Of a DNA stretch of 64,000 nt, positions 1 to 9,034 are shown in pieces. Below the pieces are notes generated by a model, which made no database searches, was not told the origin of the DNA, and saw nothing but the letters and a program-made list of their open reading frames with translations. The number at the start of each line of letters is the position of its first letter. The stretch's first letter is position 1. This DNA comes from Paenibacillus sp. FSL R7-0337. Its GTDB lineage: Bacteria > Bacillota > Bacilli > Paenibacillales > Paenibacillaceae. The stretch is taken from positions 7,564,001-7,628,000 of the forward strand of contig NZ_CP150218.1 of NCBI RefSeq assembly GCF_037969875.1. Reading direction: 5' to 3'. The position numbers were made by a program, and so were the translations under genes.

Positions 1-1
1 A

Positions 2-196
2 GCAGATAGAAACACGTTAATTCAGGTTTCTAACATTATCCAGTTGGATAAGACGTTTCATATTGCTTATTTTGGGGAAGACCACAGAGGAGTCGAACAA
101 AAGTGTTTTCTGTCAGAGAAGGGCTATAAAGAAATTCTCAAATACGTAAAGACATTCGAATCGGATATTCAATTAGTGGAGCTGCCCCAGTGGTAG
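2..196 (+). CDS. 3' end of an unrecognised protein (partial)
   Basis: An open frame runs in from the left edge and stops at TAG 194-196, giving the last 64 residues. It ends in VELPQW and contains a GEDHRGVEQKC segment. No start or domain is visible and I do not recognise the family. A hairpin terminator at 267-319 lies downstream, which fits a real gene end. The start of the protein lies outside the window. Confidence 0.5.
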   Translation, partial: ADRNTLIQVSNIIQLDKTFHIAYFGEDHRGVEQKCFLSEKGYKEILKYVKTFESDIQLVELPQW

Positions 197-266
197 CTTT
201 ATCTTTTATTGAGGTTGGCGCTCTTTTTCAGGCTGAGAAGCGATGAGTAGATCCGGTAATGGTATA

Positions 267-319
267 AAAATAAGGCTGACCCTGCGCTGTTCTGCTGCGC
301 CCCGGGCCAGCCTTATTTA
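267..319. terminator. Bidirectional rho-independent terminator
   Basis: The arms AAATAAGGCTG and CAGCCTTATTT form a long stem around a GC-rich loop, with A-rich and T-rich flanks on both sides. It lies between two convergent genes and could serve both. Confidence 0.75.
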
Positions 320-326
320 GGTTAGC

Positions 327-857
327 TTAATCTGTAGCTAACTTGGAATACATACAGAGATTAATGAATGTTCCTTTAGACCGCTCACTCTGCCTCAAAG
401 TTCCTTCCAGCGAAAAGTTTAATCTCTGCAGCACCTTAATAGAATTGATATTAGCAGGCTGGGCCTTTGCTTCTATTCTATTGAAGCCCAGTGTATCAAA
501 CGCATAATCTATTAGCGCGCGAAGGGCTTCAAGCATATATCCTTTTCCCCAGCACTCGCGGCTAAGGTCATAACCGATCTCTGCCTTGGCATTGTCATAG
601 TCCAGCGCATTGAAACCACAGGAGCCGATAATCCGGCCGGATTCTGCTTCCATGATGGAATAGCGGATCGCCTGATTCTCGGTGGCTAGATTATCAAGCA
701 GCTCAATCATCTCTACGGCCTGACACTCATCCGTGAAGCTGCTGATATTCATAAACCGGGTGACTTCAGGATCGGACCAGATCGAGAAGAGACTGGTTGA
801 ATCGGCGGGGCGCATTTGTCTTAATACTAATCTCTCGGTTTGTAATTCTGTAATCAT
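327..857 (-). CDS. GNAT family N-acetyltransferase (RimJ/RimL-like)
   Basis: Predicted acetyl-CoA dependent N-acetyltransferase of about 176 residues. It opens with the typical ITELQTERLVLRQMRPAD strand. It keeps the IGYDLSRECWGKGYMLEALRALIDYAF region that corresponds to the acetyl-CoA loop and helix of RimJ/RimL proteins, and ends with the usual LRQSERSKGTFINLCMYSKL stretch. These features suggest transfer of acetyl to the N-terminal amine of a ribosomal protein or to a small amine; the substrate cannot be told. The ATG at 857 is preceded by GGAGGTAA at 9 nt. A TTG one codon upstream (860) is an alternative start. It is a single gene, convergent with the partial gene at the left edge. Confidence 0.85.
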   Translation of the reverse strand: MITELQTERLVLRQMRPADSTSLFSIWSDPEVTRFMNISSFTDECQAVEMIELLDNLATENQAIRYSIMEAESGRIIGSCGFNALDYDNAKAEIGYDLSRECWGKGYMLEALRALIDYAFDTLGFNRIEAKAQPANINSIKVLQRLNFSLEGTLRQSERSKGTFINLCMYSKLATD

Positions 858-1419
858 CAATAAGTTACCTCCATTAAATATATATGGTATTGGTGAGGTA
901 CAACTATTGATATCTGTGCATAGTTCAGTCCTTTCCGTGTGTAAGCTGCCTCTATTATATAGAATACAGGGGAGGAAGTTAACATCAATTCAGGACTGCT
1001 TCAACAAGTCTTCACAAAGAGGGGGACTCTGCTTGGTGGCAACCTCGAATCTATCAACATATCAACATGTCCTATTTATTGTGAGAGCTAAGTAACTTAG
1101 ATGATTCGTTCCTCTCAAATATATTGCGCAATGGAGAGGGCTGAAGATAAAGGATGTGCTTGTATTTTTCTTTGAGCTTTGGGGACAAAATAGAAATATA
1201 TGGGGCACAAAAGGCTGGCTTTCCTCAACAGTACCTTTATGGAGGCCGGCGAACCCCGCTATTTGGTATTGCGTCCCCCTCGGGAATGAAGCTACTTCAA
1301 CAGAATCATCGCGGAAGCGAGAAAGGCAAAGCTTAAAAATCTGGTCTTTGATTTCGTGGCGTCTTCGCATCTTTTACAAGCTCCTCGTCATTGCGTCCTT
1401 GTAAAATTATGCTACGGTT
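858..1419. other. Intergenic region without a supportable gene
   Basis: About 560 bases hold the GNAT promoter side and then sequence with only short, overlapping open frames on both strands. None of these has a convincing ribosome binding site or a recognisable motif. The right part leads into the decayed Rpn-type gene and may be remnant DNA of the same event, but I cannot show this. Confidence 0.4.
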
Positions 1420-1959
1420 ATGTGTTGCAAGCAATATCTAGTTTTAAGACACGCCCTAATGAATCCGTACACAGATAAGGATGCTCCAGCGGAGAAACAG
1501 TCAATTCTGGACATCAAGGCCAAGACGGCTGAGGGCAAACGGATCAACATCGAAATGCAGCTGTTCAATCCATACAATATGGAGAAGCGGACACTTTTCT
1601 ACTGGAGCGAGATGTATTACCACCAAATTCAAAAAGGCGACGACTACAGTCAATTGAAGAAGTGTGTGACGATCAATATACTGAACTACTCCTGTCTCCC
1701 TAATGACCGTCATCATAATGTGTTTCACCTTCGTGAAGATCACACCGGGATTCAGTTGAATAACGATCTGGAAATTCATGTGATGGAATTAACAAAGCTC
1801 GAGGAGCAGGCCGTTCCATTAACTGGCGGACTGATTAACTGGTTATTATTCCTGAAGGGTGTTGAACAACCAAACTGGGAGGTGCTGACCATGAATGAAC
1901 CGATGTTGAAAAAAGCAATGGATACGCTGGAGTTCCTGGCGGAAATATTGCGAAATTAA
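1420..1959 (+). pseudogene. Rpn family PD-(D/E)XK nuclease/transposase fragment
   Basis: The frame contains a long match to the Rpn recombination-promoting nuclease/putative transposase family. It carries the core DKDAPAEKQSILDIKAK, the catalytic-type D followed by IEMQ, then FNPYNMEKRTLFYWSEMY, NYSCLPNDRHHNVFHLRE and a C-terminal NEPMLKKAMDTLEFL. Full-length members are about 300 residues. Here the N-terminal segment, which normally begins with a NDFVFKxLF-like motif, is absent: homology starts only near residue 13, after an unrelated MCCKQYLVLRH. The C-terminal tail stops right after DTLEFLAEILRN. No ribosome binding site precedes the frame. I read it as a remnant truncated at both ends. 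It keeps the central nuclease residues but probably not function. Confidence 0.75.
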
Positions 1960-2019
1960 CACCGTTGCAGTGAAAATTTAACAAGGGCAAAGCACTTTCA
2001 TTCATATCATAAAAATATC

Positions 2020-2049
2020 TTGCCATTTCCTCACGTCCTGTGTTATTAT
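2020..2049 (+). promoter_or_regulatory. Promoter of tRNA-Val
   Basis: TTGCCA at 2020-2025 and an extended -10 TGTTATTAT ending at 2049 are separated by 18 nt. They lie a dozen bases upstream of the tRNA 5' end, as expected for a SigA promoter. Confidence 0.6.
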
Positions 2050-2061
2050 AAATCTCGTTGC

Positions 2062-2133
2062 AGGACGGTAGCTCAGCGGGAGAGCACTATCTTGACAGGG
2101 TAGGGGTCATGGGTTCGAACCCCATCCGTCCTA
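2062..2133 (+). tRNA. tRNA-Val (GAC anticodon)
   Basis: A full cloverleaf of 72 nt can be drawn. The acceptor stem AGGACGG pairs with CCGTCCT, discriminator A. The D arm is GCTC/GAGC. The anticodon stem CTATC/GGTAG encloses TTGACAG, giving anticodon GAC (valine). The T arm is ATGGG-TTCGAAC-CCCAT. CCA is not encoded. It is a single tRNA with its own promoter and terminator. Confidence 0.93.
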
Positions 2134-2140
2134 TACGCAG

Positions 2141-2168
2141 AAAGCCTTGAGATTCAAGGCTTTTTTGC
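2141..2168 (+). terminator. Terminator of tRNA-Val
   Basis: AAGCCTTGA and TCAAGGCTT form a 9-bp stem with a short loop, followed by a T run, directly after the tRNA. Confidence 0.85.
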
Positions 2169-2356
2169 TTTTTATGGAACTTTTAAAACGTGCCTAATTT
2201 GAAATTGGCGCCTATTTGGTACCGTAAATTCCATTCTTATAAAAGCTTTCTCAACTACCTTGCCAGCTGGCGACGTCATCATTTAGGGATGAGTTACATA
2301 TTAATAATCGAGGGCCAGGAACAGTAATAGGAGATGAATATGAGAGAAAAACGAAG

Positions 2357-3220
2357 ATGAATAAGCCCAAAAAGCGGAAAGGAAATGATAAGATGGGTTT
2401 CGGATACAAGCCGCCTGTTTTTGACAGCAAAACAGCCATATTTCTCTCAGCGATTAGCTATCAGACGTACCCGTTCTTTTTCGAGGGAAAGCTGGTTTTG
2501 CCCAAAGGCTTCAAACTTCGTTTTACGATCCGCGCTTTTGCCGACGTTGAGAATCCTACAGAGCTTGTATTCGGATTTATTGCTGAGTCGCCGGATCAAA
2601 TCGTTGTTGCGTTCAGAGGATACGCTTCGTATCCGGCAGATCTTCTTGCCTCCTATGATATCTTTTTGATCCCGTATCCATTCGTCCGAAACGGTGGGAG
2701 AACGTCGCGCGGCTTTACCTGCCTGTATCGATCAACCCGAAACCAAATCATCCGGGAATTAAATAAGCTTGCCACAACAAAAAAGTTGTATGTTACCGGT
2801 CACAACTACGGCGGAGCTTTGGCCACGCTGGCCGCTTTGGATATTGCGGTAAACACCCGATTCAAGCATCCATTCGTCTATACATACGGTAGTCCGCGCA
2901 TCGGAGACCCTGACTTCGTTTCCCGCTTTAACAGGACGGTCACACACAGTGCGCGAATCGTCAACGTTCATGATTCATTCCCCACTTTCCCCGCCCGAAG
3001 GTATCTGCCTCCATTTACAAAGAAAGGTTTAATCTATCGGCATGTAAAAACGAAGATCCCGATCACTTTTCAATGGAACGATGTGCCGCGCAATGACTCA
3101 ATTGCCTGCTATTTTAAAAACCTGAGCCGCAAAAACCCTCTTTTTGCCAAATCATTATGCGAAGATAATCCGGGATTTTGTCCTGATACCAGCATGTGTT
3201 TTCCGTTTGAAGGTTGTTGA
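2357..3220 (+). CDS. Class 3 lipase-like protein lacking the catalytic serine
   Basis: A 287-residue alpha/beta-hydrolase of the lipase_3 type, first of two tandem paralogues. Family landmarks are present: VVAFRGY near the oxyanion loop, a GSPRIGDPDF segment, Asp206 in NVHDSFP and His229 in IYRHV. The nucleophile motif reads GHNYG (residues 148-152). The expected serine is Asn150 (codon AAC at 2804-2806), while its neighbour has GHSLG. The reading frame is intact and long, so this looks like a pseudoenzyme kept under selection or a recent loss, not a frameshift wreck. It has no clear signal peptide. The tail holds four cysteines in CEDNPGFCPDTSMC and a final Cys. Translation may start at 2393, where an AAAGGA-type site and alignment with the paralogue fit better than at 2357. 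Confidence 0.85.
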   Translation: MNKPKKRKGNDKMGFGYKPPVFDSKTAIFLSAISYQTYPFFFEGKLVLPKGFKLRFTIRAFADVENPTELVFGFIAESPDQIVVAFRGYASYPADLLASYDIFLIPYPFVRNGGRTSRGFTCLYRSTRNQIIRELNKLATTKKLYVTGHNYGGALATLAALDIAVNTRFKHPFVYTYGSPRIGDPDFVSRFNRTVTHSARIVNVHDSFPTFPARRYLPPFTKKGLIYRHVKTKIPITFQWNDVPRNDSIACYFKNLSRKNPLFAKSLCEDNPGFCPDTSMCFPFEGC

Positions 3221-3265
3221 AAGTCTGTCCGCCTGAGAATTGAATGCAAGGAAGGAGTTACCTAT

Positions 3266-4111
3266 ATGAAGCGTTCAGGTATGTTCAACAATGAACAGGC
3301 AATCTTGCTTGCGGCCATGATCGCGCAGTCTTATCAGCAATTTGAGCACGATAAGCTGGTATTGCCTAAAGGCTATTTGCTTCGCTTCACCATTCGCGCT
3401 CTTGCCGGTGTCGAGGAGCCGGAGGAGGAAGTATTCGGTTATATCGCGGAGTCGAAGGATAATATCGTGATAGTTTTTAGAGGAACCCGAACATTCAAGG
3501 ACAATGAGTCGGATCAGGATTTATATCAAGTACCCTACCCCTTCGTCAGAAATGCCGGTAACACCCATCGCGGATTCACTCGCATCTATCAATCGGCAAG
3601 AAATGAGCTGATAGGAGCATTGAACAAGCTTTCCGCAGCCAAAATGCTGTGGGTTGCAGGCCACAGTTTGGGTGGAGCATTAGCCGTGTTAGCTGCCTTC
3701 GATATTTCGGCAAACACACGATTTCAGAATATTGCCGCATATACTTACGGCAGTCCACGGGTCGGAGACCCGGACTTCACTTCCCCGTTCAACCGAACGG
3801 TAAAAAATAGTTTTCGTATTATCAACATCCATGACATTATTCCGACTTTACCGGCTATTGCGTATCCGCCTCCATTTACCAAGAACGGTTTGTTTTATAG
3901 GCATGTAAACACGAAGGTTCCGATCTCTTTCCAACTGAACAGTTTGCCTGTCCGCAATCATGAGATTGTCTGCTATTTCAAATTCCTAAGCCAACGAAGT
4001 CCTGATTTCACCAAATTATTATGTGCCGATAACCCGGGGTTTTGTCCAGATACGGGATTATGTGTTCCGTTTATAGGAATATGCAGTGCGGAGGAAGAAG
4101 ACGAAGAATAG
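3266..4111 (+). CDS. Class 3 lipase family protein (intact triad)
   Basis: A 281-residue lipase_3 protein expected to hydrolyse ester bonds of acylglycerols or similar esters. The triad is visible as Ser134 in GHSLG, Asp190 in NIHDIIP and His213 in FYRHV, with FRGTRT as oxyanion-side motif. It is clearly a duplicate of the gene 45 nt upstream: LVLPKG, PYPFVRN, YGSPRxGDPDF and DNPGFCPDT are shared. The C-terminus adds an acidic EEEDEE tail. AAGGAG lies 8 nt before ATG 3266. No secretion signal is obvious. The two genes are probably co-transcribed, with no terminator between them. Confidence 0.88.
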   Translation: MKRSGMFNNEQAILLAAMIAQSYQQFEHDKLVLPKGYLLRFTIRALAGVEEPEEEVFGYIAESKDNIVIVFRGTRTFKDNESDQDLYQVPYPFVRNAGNTHRGFTRIYQSARNELIGALNKLSAAKMLWVAGHSLGGALAVLAAFDISANTRFQNIAAYTYGSPRVGDPDFTSPFNRTVKNSFRIINIHDIIPTLPAIAYPPPFTKNGLFYRHVNTKVPISFQLNSLPVRNHEIVCYFKFLSQRSPDFTKLLCADNPGFCPDTGLCVPFIGICSAEEEDEE

Positions 4112-4267
4112 GCTGTCCTCAGATGGATGATCCTAGCGTTGATCGTGCGGGTTACTCTGCGGGCAATGAAAAAAGTGACAAAAACCCACGACACCCCATC
4201 CATATAATACTACAATAATTGCAGCTGTATGGAAGATTCTAACCAACAAAAAAGGTGGAGTAAAGTC

Positions 4268-4690
4268 ATGATCGTAACGTTGTATGAAGCGGAGTGTCCT
4301 GGGGTGAGTCTCAAATATGTAGTGATTTTTATGAAGCAAGGGGAGGATTGGGTGCTGGTGCGGCACCGTGAGCGGTCCACATGGGAGTTTGCCGGCGGGC
4401 ATATTGAGGCAGGTGAGAGTCCCGGAGAAGCTGCGGTAAGAGAGCTGTACGAAGAGACAGGTGCCGAAGACTATGAGCTGCATCCGTTATGCATCTATTC
4501 GGTCAGCAGTGATGAGCTGGCAGAGAGCTACGGGATGTTGTATTATGCTGATGTCAAAAGGTTCGGAACTTTGCCCCCGTACGAAATGGCGGAGCTTCGA
4601 AGCTTCAGCGAGCTGCCGCAGGCGGTGACCTACCCGGGGATCTACCCCACGCTATATGCGAGAGTGTGTGAATATGTTAAGCATCTGTGA
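4268..4690 (+). CDS. NUDIX hydrolase
   Basis: Predicted pyrophosphohydrolase of nucleoside diphosphate-linked or oxidised nucleotide substrates. The complete Nudix box spans residues about 44-66, from GHIEAGE through REL to EETG, so the metal-binding glutamates are present. I start it at ATG 4268 because GGTGGAG lies 7 nt upstream. An upstream in-frame ATG at 4229 has no such site. The protein is 140 residues, a single-domain size. A MIVTLYEAECPG start and YPGIYPTLY end surround the box. The substrate cannot be assigned. It stands alone, followed about 60 nt later by a regulator gene. Confidence 0.88.
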   Translation: MIVTLYEAECPGVSLKYVVIFMKQGEDWVLVRHRERSTWEFAGGHIEAGESPGEAAVRELYEETGAEDYELHPLCIYSVSSDELAESYGMLYYADVKRFGTLPPYEMAELRSFSELPQAVTYPGIYPTLYARVCEYVKHL

Positions 4691-4752
4691 ATCAACCTTA
4701 ATCGCATTTCTAGTAGAATAGACACACGATTGGCTGAAAGGAGGCCCAGCGC

Positions 4753-5562
4753 ATGAGTTATGAGATTACGAGGTTTAAGCGTCTTGGCGAATACCTGAGA
4801 TCACGCCGGGACCGTCTGCAGCCCGAAGCTGTAGGGATTAAGGAAACGAACAGTCAGCGCAGAACACCGGGGCTGCGGCGGGAAGAGGTTGCGGTTCTGG
4901 CCGGTCTCAGCAGTACGTATTATACATGGCTGGAGCAAGGCAGGGAGGTTACAGCCTCCAGAGAGGTCATGGAGAGTCTCAGTCAGGCGCTGCGGTTGTC
5001 GGCAGATGAGCGCAAGCATCTATTCGAGCTCTGGAATCCTGGCTTGTCGGATACACTTGCTTCTATAGATACGGTCAGTCCGGAGTTGAACCCGCAGTGG
5101 CGGGATATTATCCGGCAATTGACTTATCCGTCTTTTATTACGAATGAGCGGTCTGAGGTACTGGCCTGGAATGATAAAGCAAGTGAAGTGCTTAGTGATT
5201 TCGGAGGTCTGTCTGCTTCTGAGCGCATTATGATGCGTCTTCTGTTCCTGGATCTGGAGCTGCGCTGCCGGATGCTGAACTGGGAGGAGTTCGCCCTACA
5301 TTCAGTAGGTGTGTACAGAACCTATTATGACTTGAACCTGCATGATCCTTGGCACAAGGAGATGGTCGATCAGCTTTTGGAGGACAGTGCAGATTTCGCC
5401 GAGATGTGGAAGCAGCACAATATTCAGGGGAAAAGGGTCAACCGTGTAGTTATAGAGAGCCTGGTTACAGGTGAGCCTGTAGTCTATGACATTAATTCGA
5501 TGGCCAATCTGGCGGATCACCCGGGCCTGCATATTTGTATCTATACCCCTGTCATAACCTAG
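4753..5562 (+). CDS. XRE/MmyB-like transcriptional regulator
   Basis: A 269-residue DNA-binding protein. Residues about 10-75 form a helix-turn-helix with the MmyB signature RRTPGLRREEVAVLAGLSS and WLEQGR. The C-terminal part (about 110-260) matches the MmyB-type ligand-binding domain: NEVLAWND-like NERSEVLAWNDKAS, RCRMLNWEEFA and the W-rich middle. The family often controls an adjacent oxidoreductase gene in response to a small, possibly fatty-acid-like, ligand. The aldo/keto reductase that follows on the same strand is the likely target. AAGGAGG lies 8 nt before ATG. The 157-nt gap to the reductase contains an 8-bp inverted repeat (GATCTTAC at 5618, GTAAGATC at 5683). Confidence 0.88.
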   Translation: MSYEITRFKRLGEYLRSRRDRLQPEAVGIKETNSQRRTPGLRREEVAVLAGLSSTYYTWLEQGREVTASREVMESLSQALRLSADERKHLFELWNPGLSDTLASIDTVSPELNPQWRDIIRQLTYPSFITNERSEVLAWNDKASEVLSDFGGLSASERIMMRLLFLDLELRCRMLNWEEFALHSVGVYRTYYDLNLHDPWHKEMVDQLLEDSADFAEMWKQHNIQGKRVNRVVIESLVTGEPVVYDINSMANLADHPGLHICIYTPVIT

Positions 5563-5719
5563 CAGAGGATCATCTGAAGGCACATGTCTAACTGGTCTGT
5601 TGCTGCTCCCTGGTAATGATCTTACTAGCATAAACGTACTGTGGCTGCTCCACGGCAGGACAGTTAGAATAAGGACATGTTCGTAAGATCTATTACAGGT
5701 ACAAGAGGGAGGCAACCAT

Positions 5720-6673
<954 letters not shown>

Positions 6674-6724
6674 GTTATCATACAGAGCGGACAGCCGTTG
6701 TGTATTCATCCAGATTAAATTCCC

Positions 6725-6787
6725 GGAGCGCTCTTCTCTGCGCCGCTTGCTTTAGTGAGCGGTACGCAGGGAAGAGCGCTTTTTTTA
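6725..6787 (+). terminator. Terminator of the aldo/keto reductase gene
   Basis: AGCGCTCTTC and GAAGAGCGCT, extended inside by CTGCG and CGCAG, form a long stem followed by seven T. Confidence 0.88.
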
Positions 6788-6789
6788 AA

Positions 6790-6883
6790 GATAAGAATGT
6801 ATATGCTTCGCGCTATAAGTATCCATATCTTTCTCGCTGAAACGGTACCGTCCTCTAAAAGGACGGAAATACCGTTTCCACTT
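6790..6883. repeat. Intergenic repeat, type A
   Basis: Begins ATAAGAATGTATATG, ends CGTTTCCACTT, and carries the nested hairpin GAAACGGTACCGTCCT / AGGACGGAAATACCGTTTC. Near-identical copies lie at 16483-16579 and inside 37533-37719; a shortened reverse copy lies at 44014-44076. The right end runs into the stop codon of the methionyl-tRNA synthetase gene. Confidence 0.8.
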
Positions 6884-8531
6884 AACCCATCCGCTCCAAC
6901 TCCTCTTCTATCCGTTGCACCTCTATCCGCTCAAACAGTAATTCAAGCTCCAGTATAGGCTGCTTTGCAAGGACGGATACCGGATGCCATACAGGCTGTT
7001 CTATGGACAGGAAGCCTCTAATCTTCTCGCAGGAGAAAGGAATGAACGGGTTCAGCAGGTTAGCCAGGTTGGCAATAATCTGAACACAAGTGTACAGCGT
7101 GTTGCCCCCGGCCGCAGGATCATGCTTGATCTGGAGCCACGGCTGCTGCTGATCGAAATACTTGTTAGCCAGGCGGATATGCGAGAAGATGAATTCCAGA
7201 GCTTCCTTGAAATGTCCGGCTTCAATCAGACTTCCTGCCTCCTTATACAGATCCTTAAGACTGCTAACCCATGCTTCGTCCAAGACTCCATCTGGAACTC
7301 TGCCGTTCCAGAACTTATTCACGAATACGAGGCTGCGGTTGACGAAATTGCCGAACGCGCCCAGCAGCTCGCTGTTATGGCTATAGATAAACTCTCTCCA
7401 GGAGAAGTCGGCATCCCGCTTCTCGGGACCGTTCGCAGTCAGGAAATAACGGACCGAGTCCGGGTCATACCGGCTGAGAATATCCGGCACCCAGACCGCC
7501 CAGTTGCGGCTGGTGGAGAATTTCTGCCCTTCCAGGGTCAGGTATTCAGAAGAGAAGATCCGGTCCGGCAGATGCAGTTCCTCAGCTCCGAGCAGGAGAG
7601 CCGGCCAGATCAGGCTGTGAAAGGGAATATTGTCCTTGCCGTGCACGTAGTAAGCAGTTATAGGCGGCTGCCCATCGTTATCTTGTGCGGACGCTACAGA
7701 CCAGAAATCCTCCCACCGGTTGCCCGTCTCCGCCGCCCATTGCTTGCTGGCGGACAGATATCCGCTGACGGCTTCGATCCAGACATAGATTTTTTTGTCT
7801 GAGAAGCCGTCGATGGGGACATCCACGCCCCAGTCCAGATCGCGTGTTGCTGCCCGGTCCTGCAAGCCTTCCTGCAGATATCTGCGGGTTAACCGGACGG
7901 CATTATCTCTCCAGCCTTGTGCGGAATCAGCATATTCTGTGAGTGCTTGCTGAAAGCTGGACAGCGACAGGTAGTAATGCTGAGTTGAGCGCAGCACAGG
8001 CTTAGAGCCGCAGAGGGCACATATGCGCTCCAGCAGATCCACCGGATCGAGAATCGTTGAACAGTAATCGCATTGGTCCCCCCGGGCCTGCTGTCCGCAG
8101 ACCGGACAGAGGCCATGGACATAACGGTCTGGCAAGAAGCGCTGATCTTGCTCACAATAGCACTGGAGACCGGGTTTCTGGTACAGATATCCGTGATCCA
8201 GCAGCTTAAGGAACAGCTCCTGCACCGTACTGTGGTGATGTGTCTGATCGGTCCGGGTATACAAGTCATGAGTGAAGCCTAAGGCGCGGAAGCAATCGGC
8301 GAACTCCTTATGATACCGGCTGGCGAATTCACCCGGCGTTACCCCCTCCTGCGCCGCCTGTACAGCAACAGGAGTCCCATGGCAGTCACTGCCGGATACA
8401 TAGAGTACAGCGTCACCTTTGGCACGGTGGTAGCGGGCCAGAATATCTCCCGGAAGAATGCTGGCGAGTCTGCCCAGATGCAGGGAGCCGTTGGCATAAG
8501 GCCAAGCCCCTCCGATAAAAATGTTAGTCAT
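6882..8531 (-). CDS. metG: Methionyl-tRNA synthetase without the C-terminal tRNA-binding domain
   Basis: Class I aminoacyl-tRNA synthetase that charges tRNA-Met, 549 residues. The ATP-binding HIGH-type motif is HLGR (18-21) and the KMSKS-type motif is KFSTSRN, near residue 335. The connective peptide has two zinc knuckles, CPVCG...CDYC (from about 142) and CALCG (about 171), with the first knuckle before it in CYCEQD; this suggests the two-knuckle MetRS subtype. The usual extra EMAP/Trbp111-like domain at the C-terminus is missing: the protein ends soon after the anticodon-binding helices, in ERMG. Its upstream region is a T-box leader, so expression should respond to uncharged tRNA-Met. It may be a second MetRS beside a housekeeping one elsewhere. 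Confidence 0.93.
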   Translation of the reverse strand: MTNIFIGGAWPYANGSLHLGRLASILPGDILARYHRAKGDAVLYVSGSDCHGTPVAVQAAQEGVTPGEFASRYHKEFADCFRALGFTHDLYTRTDQTHHHSTVQELFLKLLDHGYLYQKPGLQCYCEQDQRFLPDRYVHGLCPVCGQQARGDQCDYCSTILDPVDLLERICALCGSKPVLRSTQHYYLSLSSFQQALTEYADSAQGWRDNAVRLTRRYLQEGLQDRAATRDLDWGVDVPIDGFSDKKIYVWIEAVSGYLSASKQWAAETGNRWEDFWSVASAQDNDGQPPITAYYVHGKDNIPFHSLIWPALLLGAEELHLPDRIFSSEYLTLEGQKFSTSRNWAVWVPDILSRYDPDSVRYFLTANGPEKRDADFSWREFIYSHNSELLGAFGNFVNRSLVFVNKFWNGRVPDGVLDEAWVSSLKDLYKEAGSLIEAGHFKEALEFIFSHIRLANKYFDQQQPWLQIKHDPAAGGNTLYTCVQIIANLANLLNPFIPFSCEKIRGFLSIEQPVWHPVSVLAKQPILELELLFERIEVQRIEEELERMG

Positions 8532-8554
8532 ATTTCTCTCCTCCTCAAATTAAT

Positions 8555-8868
8555 TGGACGCAAAAAAGGCACTCATCCCCTAAAGGGACGAGAGCCTGTG
8601 CTCACGTGTTACCACCCAAATTCATCAATGCCTCGCAGCATTCACCTCTTCAGGTACGTCCGCAGAAAATAAGCGGGTATACCCTAGCATGGTAACGGAT
8701 GCGGGTTCCGGCGCAGCCTACGACCCGTTCATGCCGGGGTTCGGTGCGCAGCTCTGAGACCATATTCCCGAGGGTCTTCTTTGCTCCTTTTCACCGGCCG
8801 GAGCTCTCTGTGGAAGAATTACCAGGGTACTCTTTCTCTTCGCAGCTATTGTGGTTATCCTAATTACT
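8555..8868 (-). promoter_or_regulatory. T-box leader of metG
   Basis: Reading the minus strand from about 8866 there is a roughly 300-nt leader. A stem I region contains GGGAATATGGTCTC, where ATG is the likely methionine specifier. The T-box core GGGTGGTAACACG lies at 8605-8618, followed at once by a terminator stem GGCTCTCGTCCC / GGGGATGAGTGCC with six T (8560-8600). When uncharged tRNA-Met binds, the antiterminator should form and metG be read. The specifier assignment comes from position and context, not from a fold calculation. Confidence 0.85.
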
Positions 8869-8872
8869 GGAT

Positions 8873-8902
8873 ATCATATATGCAGGCCGGGAGATTTGTC
8901 AA
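8873..8902 (-). promoter_or_regulatory. SigA-type promoter of the metG T-box transcript
   Basis: On the minus strand, TTGACA (8902-8897) and TATGAT (8878-8873) are 18 nt apart and sit just upstream of the T-box leader. Confidence 0.7.
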
Positions 8903-9034
8903 CATCATAAGTCTATTTGCAATCCACCGCACTCCTGTGCGACAGTAGAGAGTAAGGGCAACGGGAAGCAGAAGAGTGCTTGTTCCGTGGCCTGGAAGTG
9001 AAGCGACACAGAGATCAAAAGGAGATTGAGACTA

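Noticed and set aside
1062-1370. Minus-strand open frame of 102 codons in the gap before the Rpn remnant
   Set aside because: No ribosome binding site, no recognisable motif, and plus-strand frames of similar length overlap it; likely chance.
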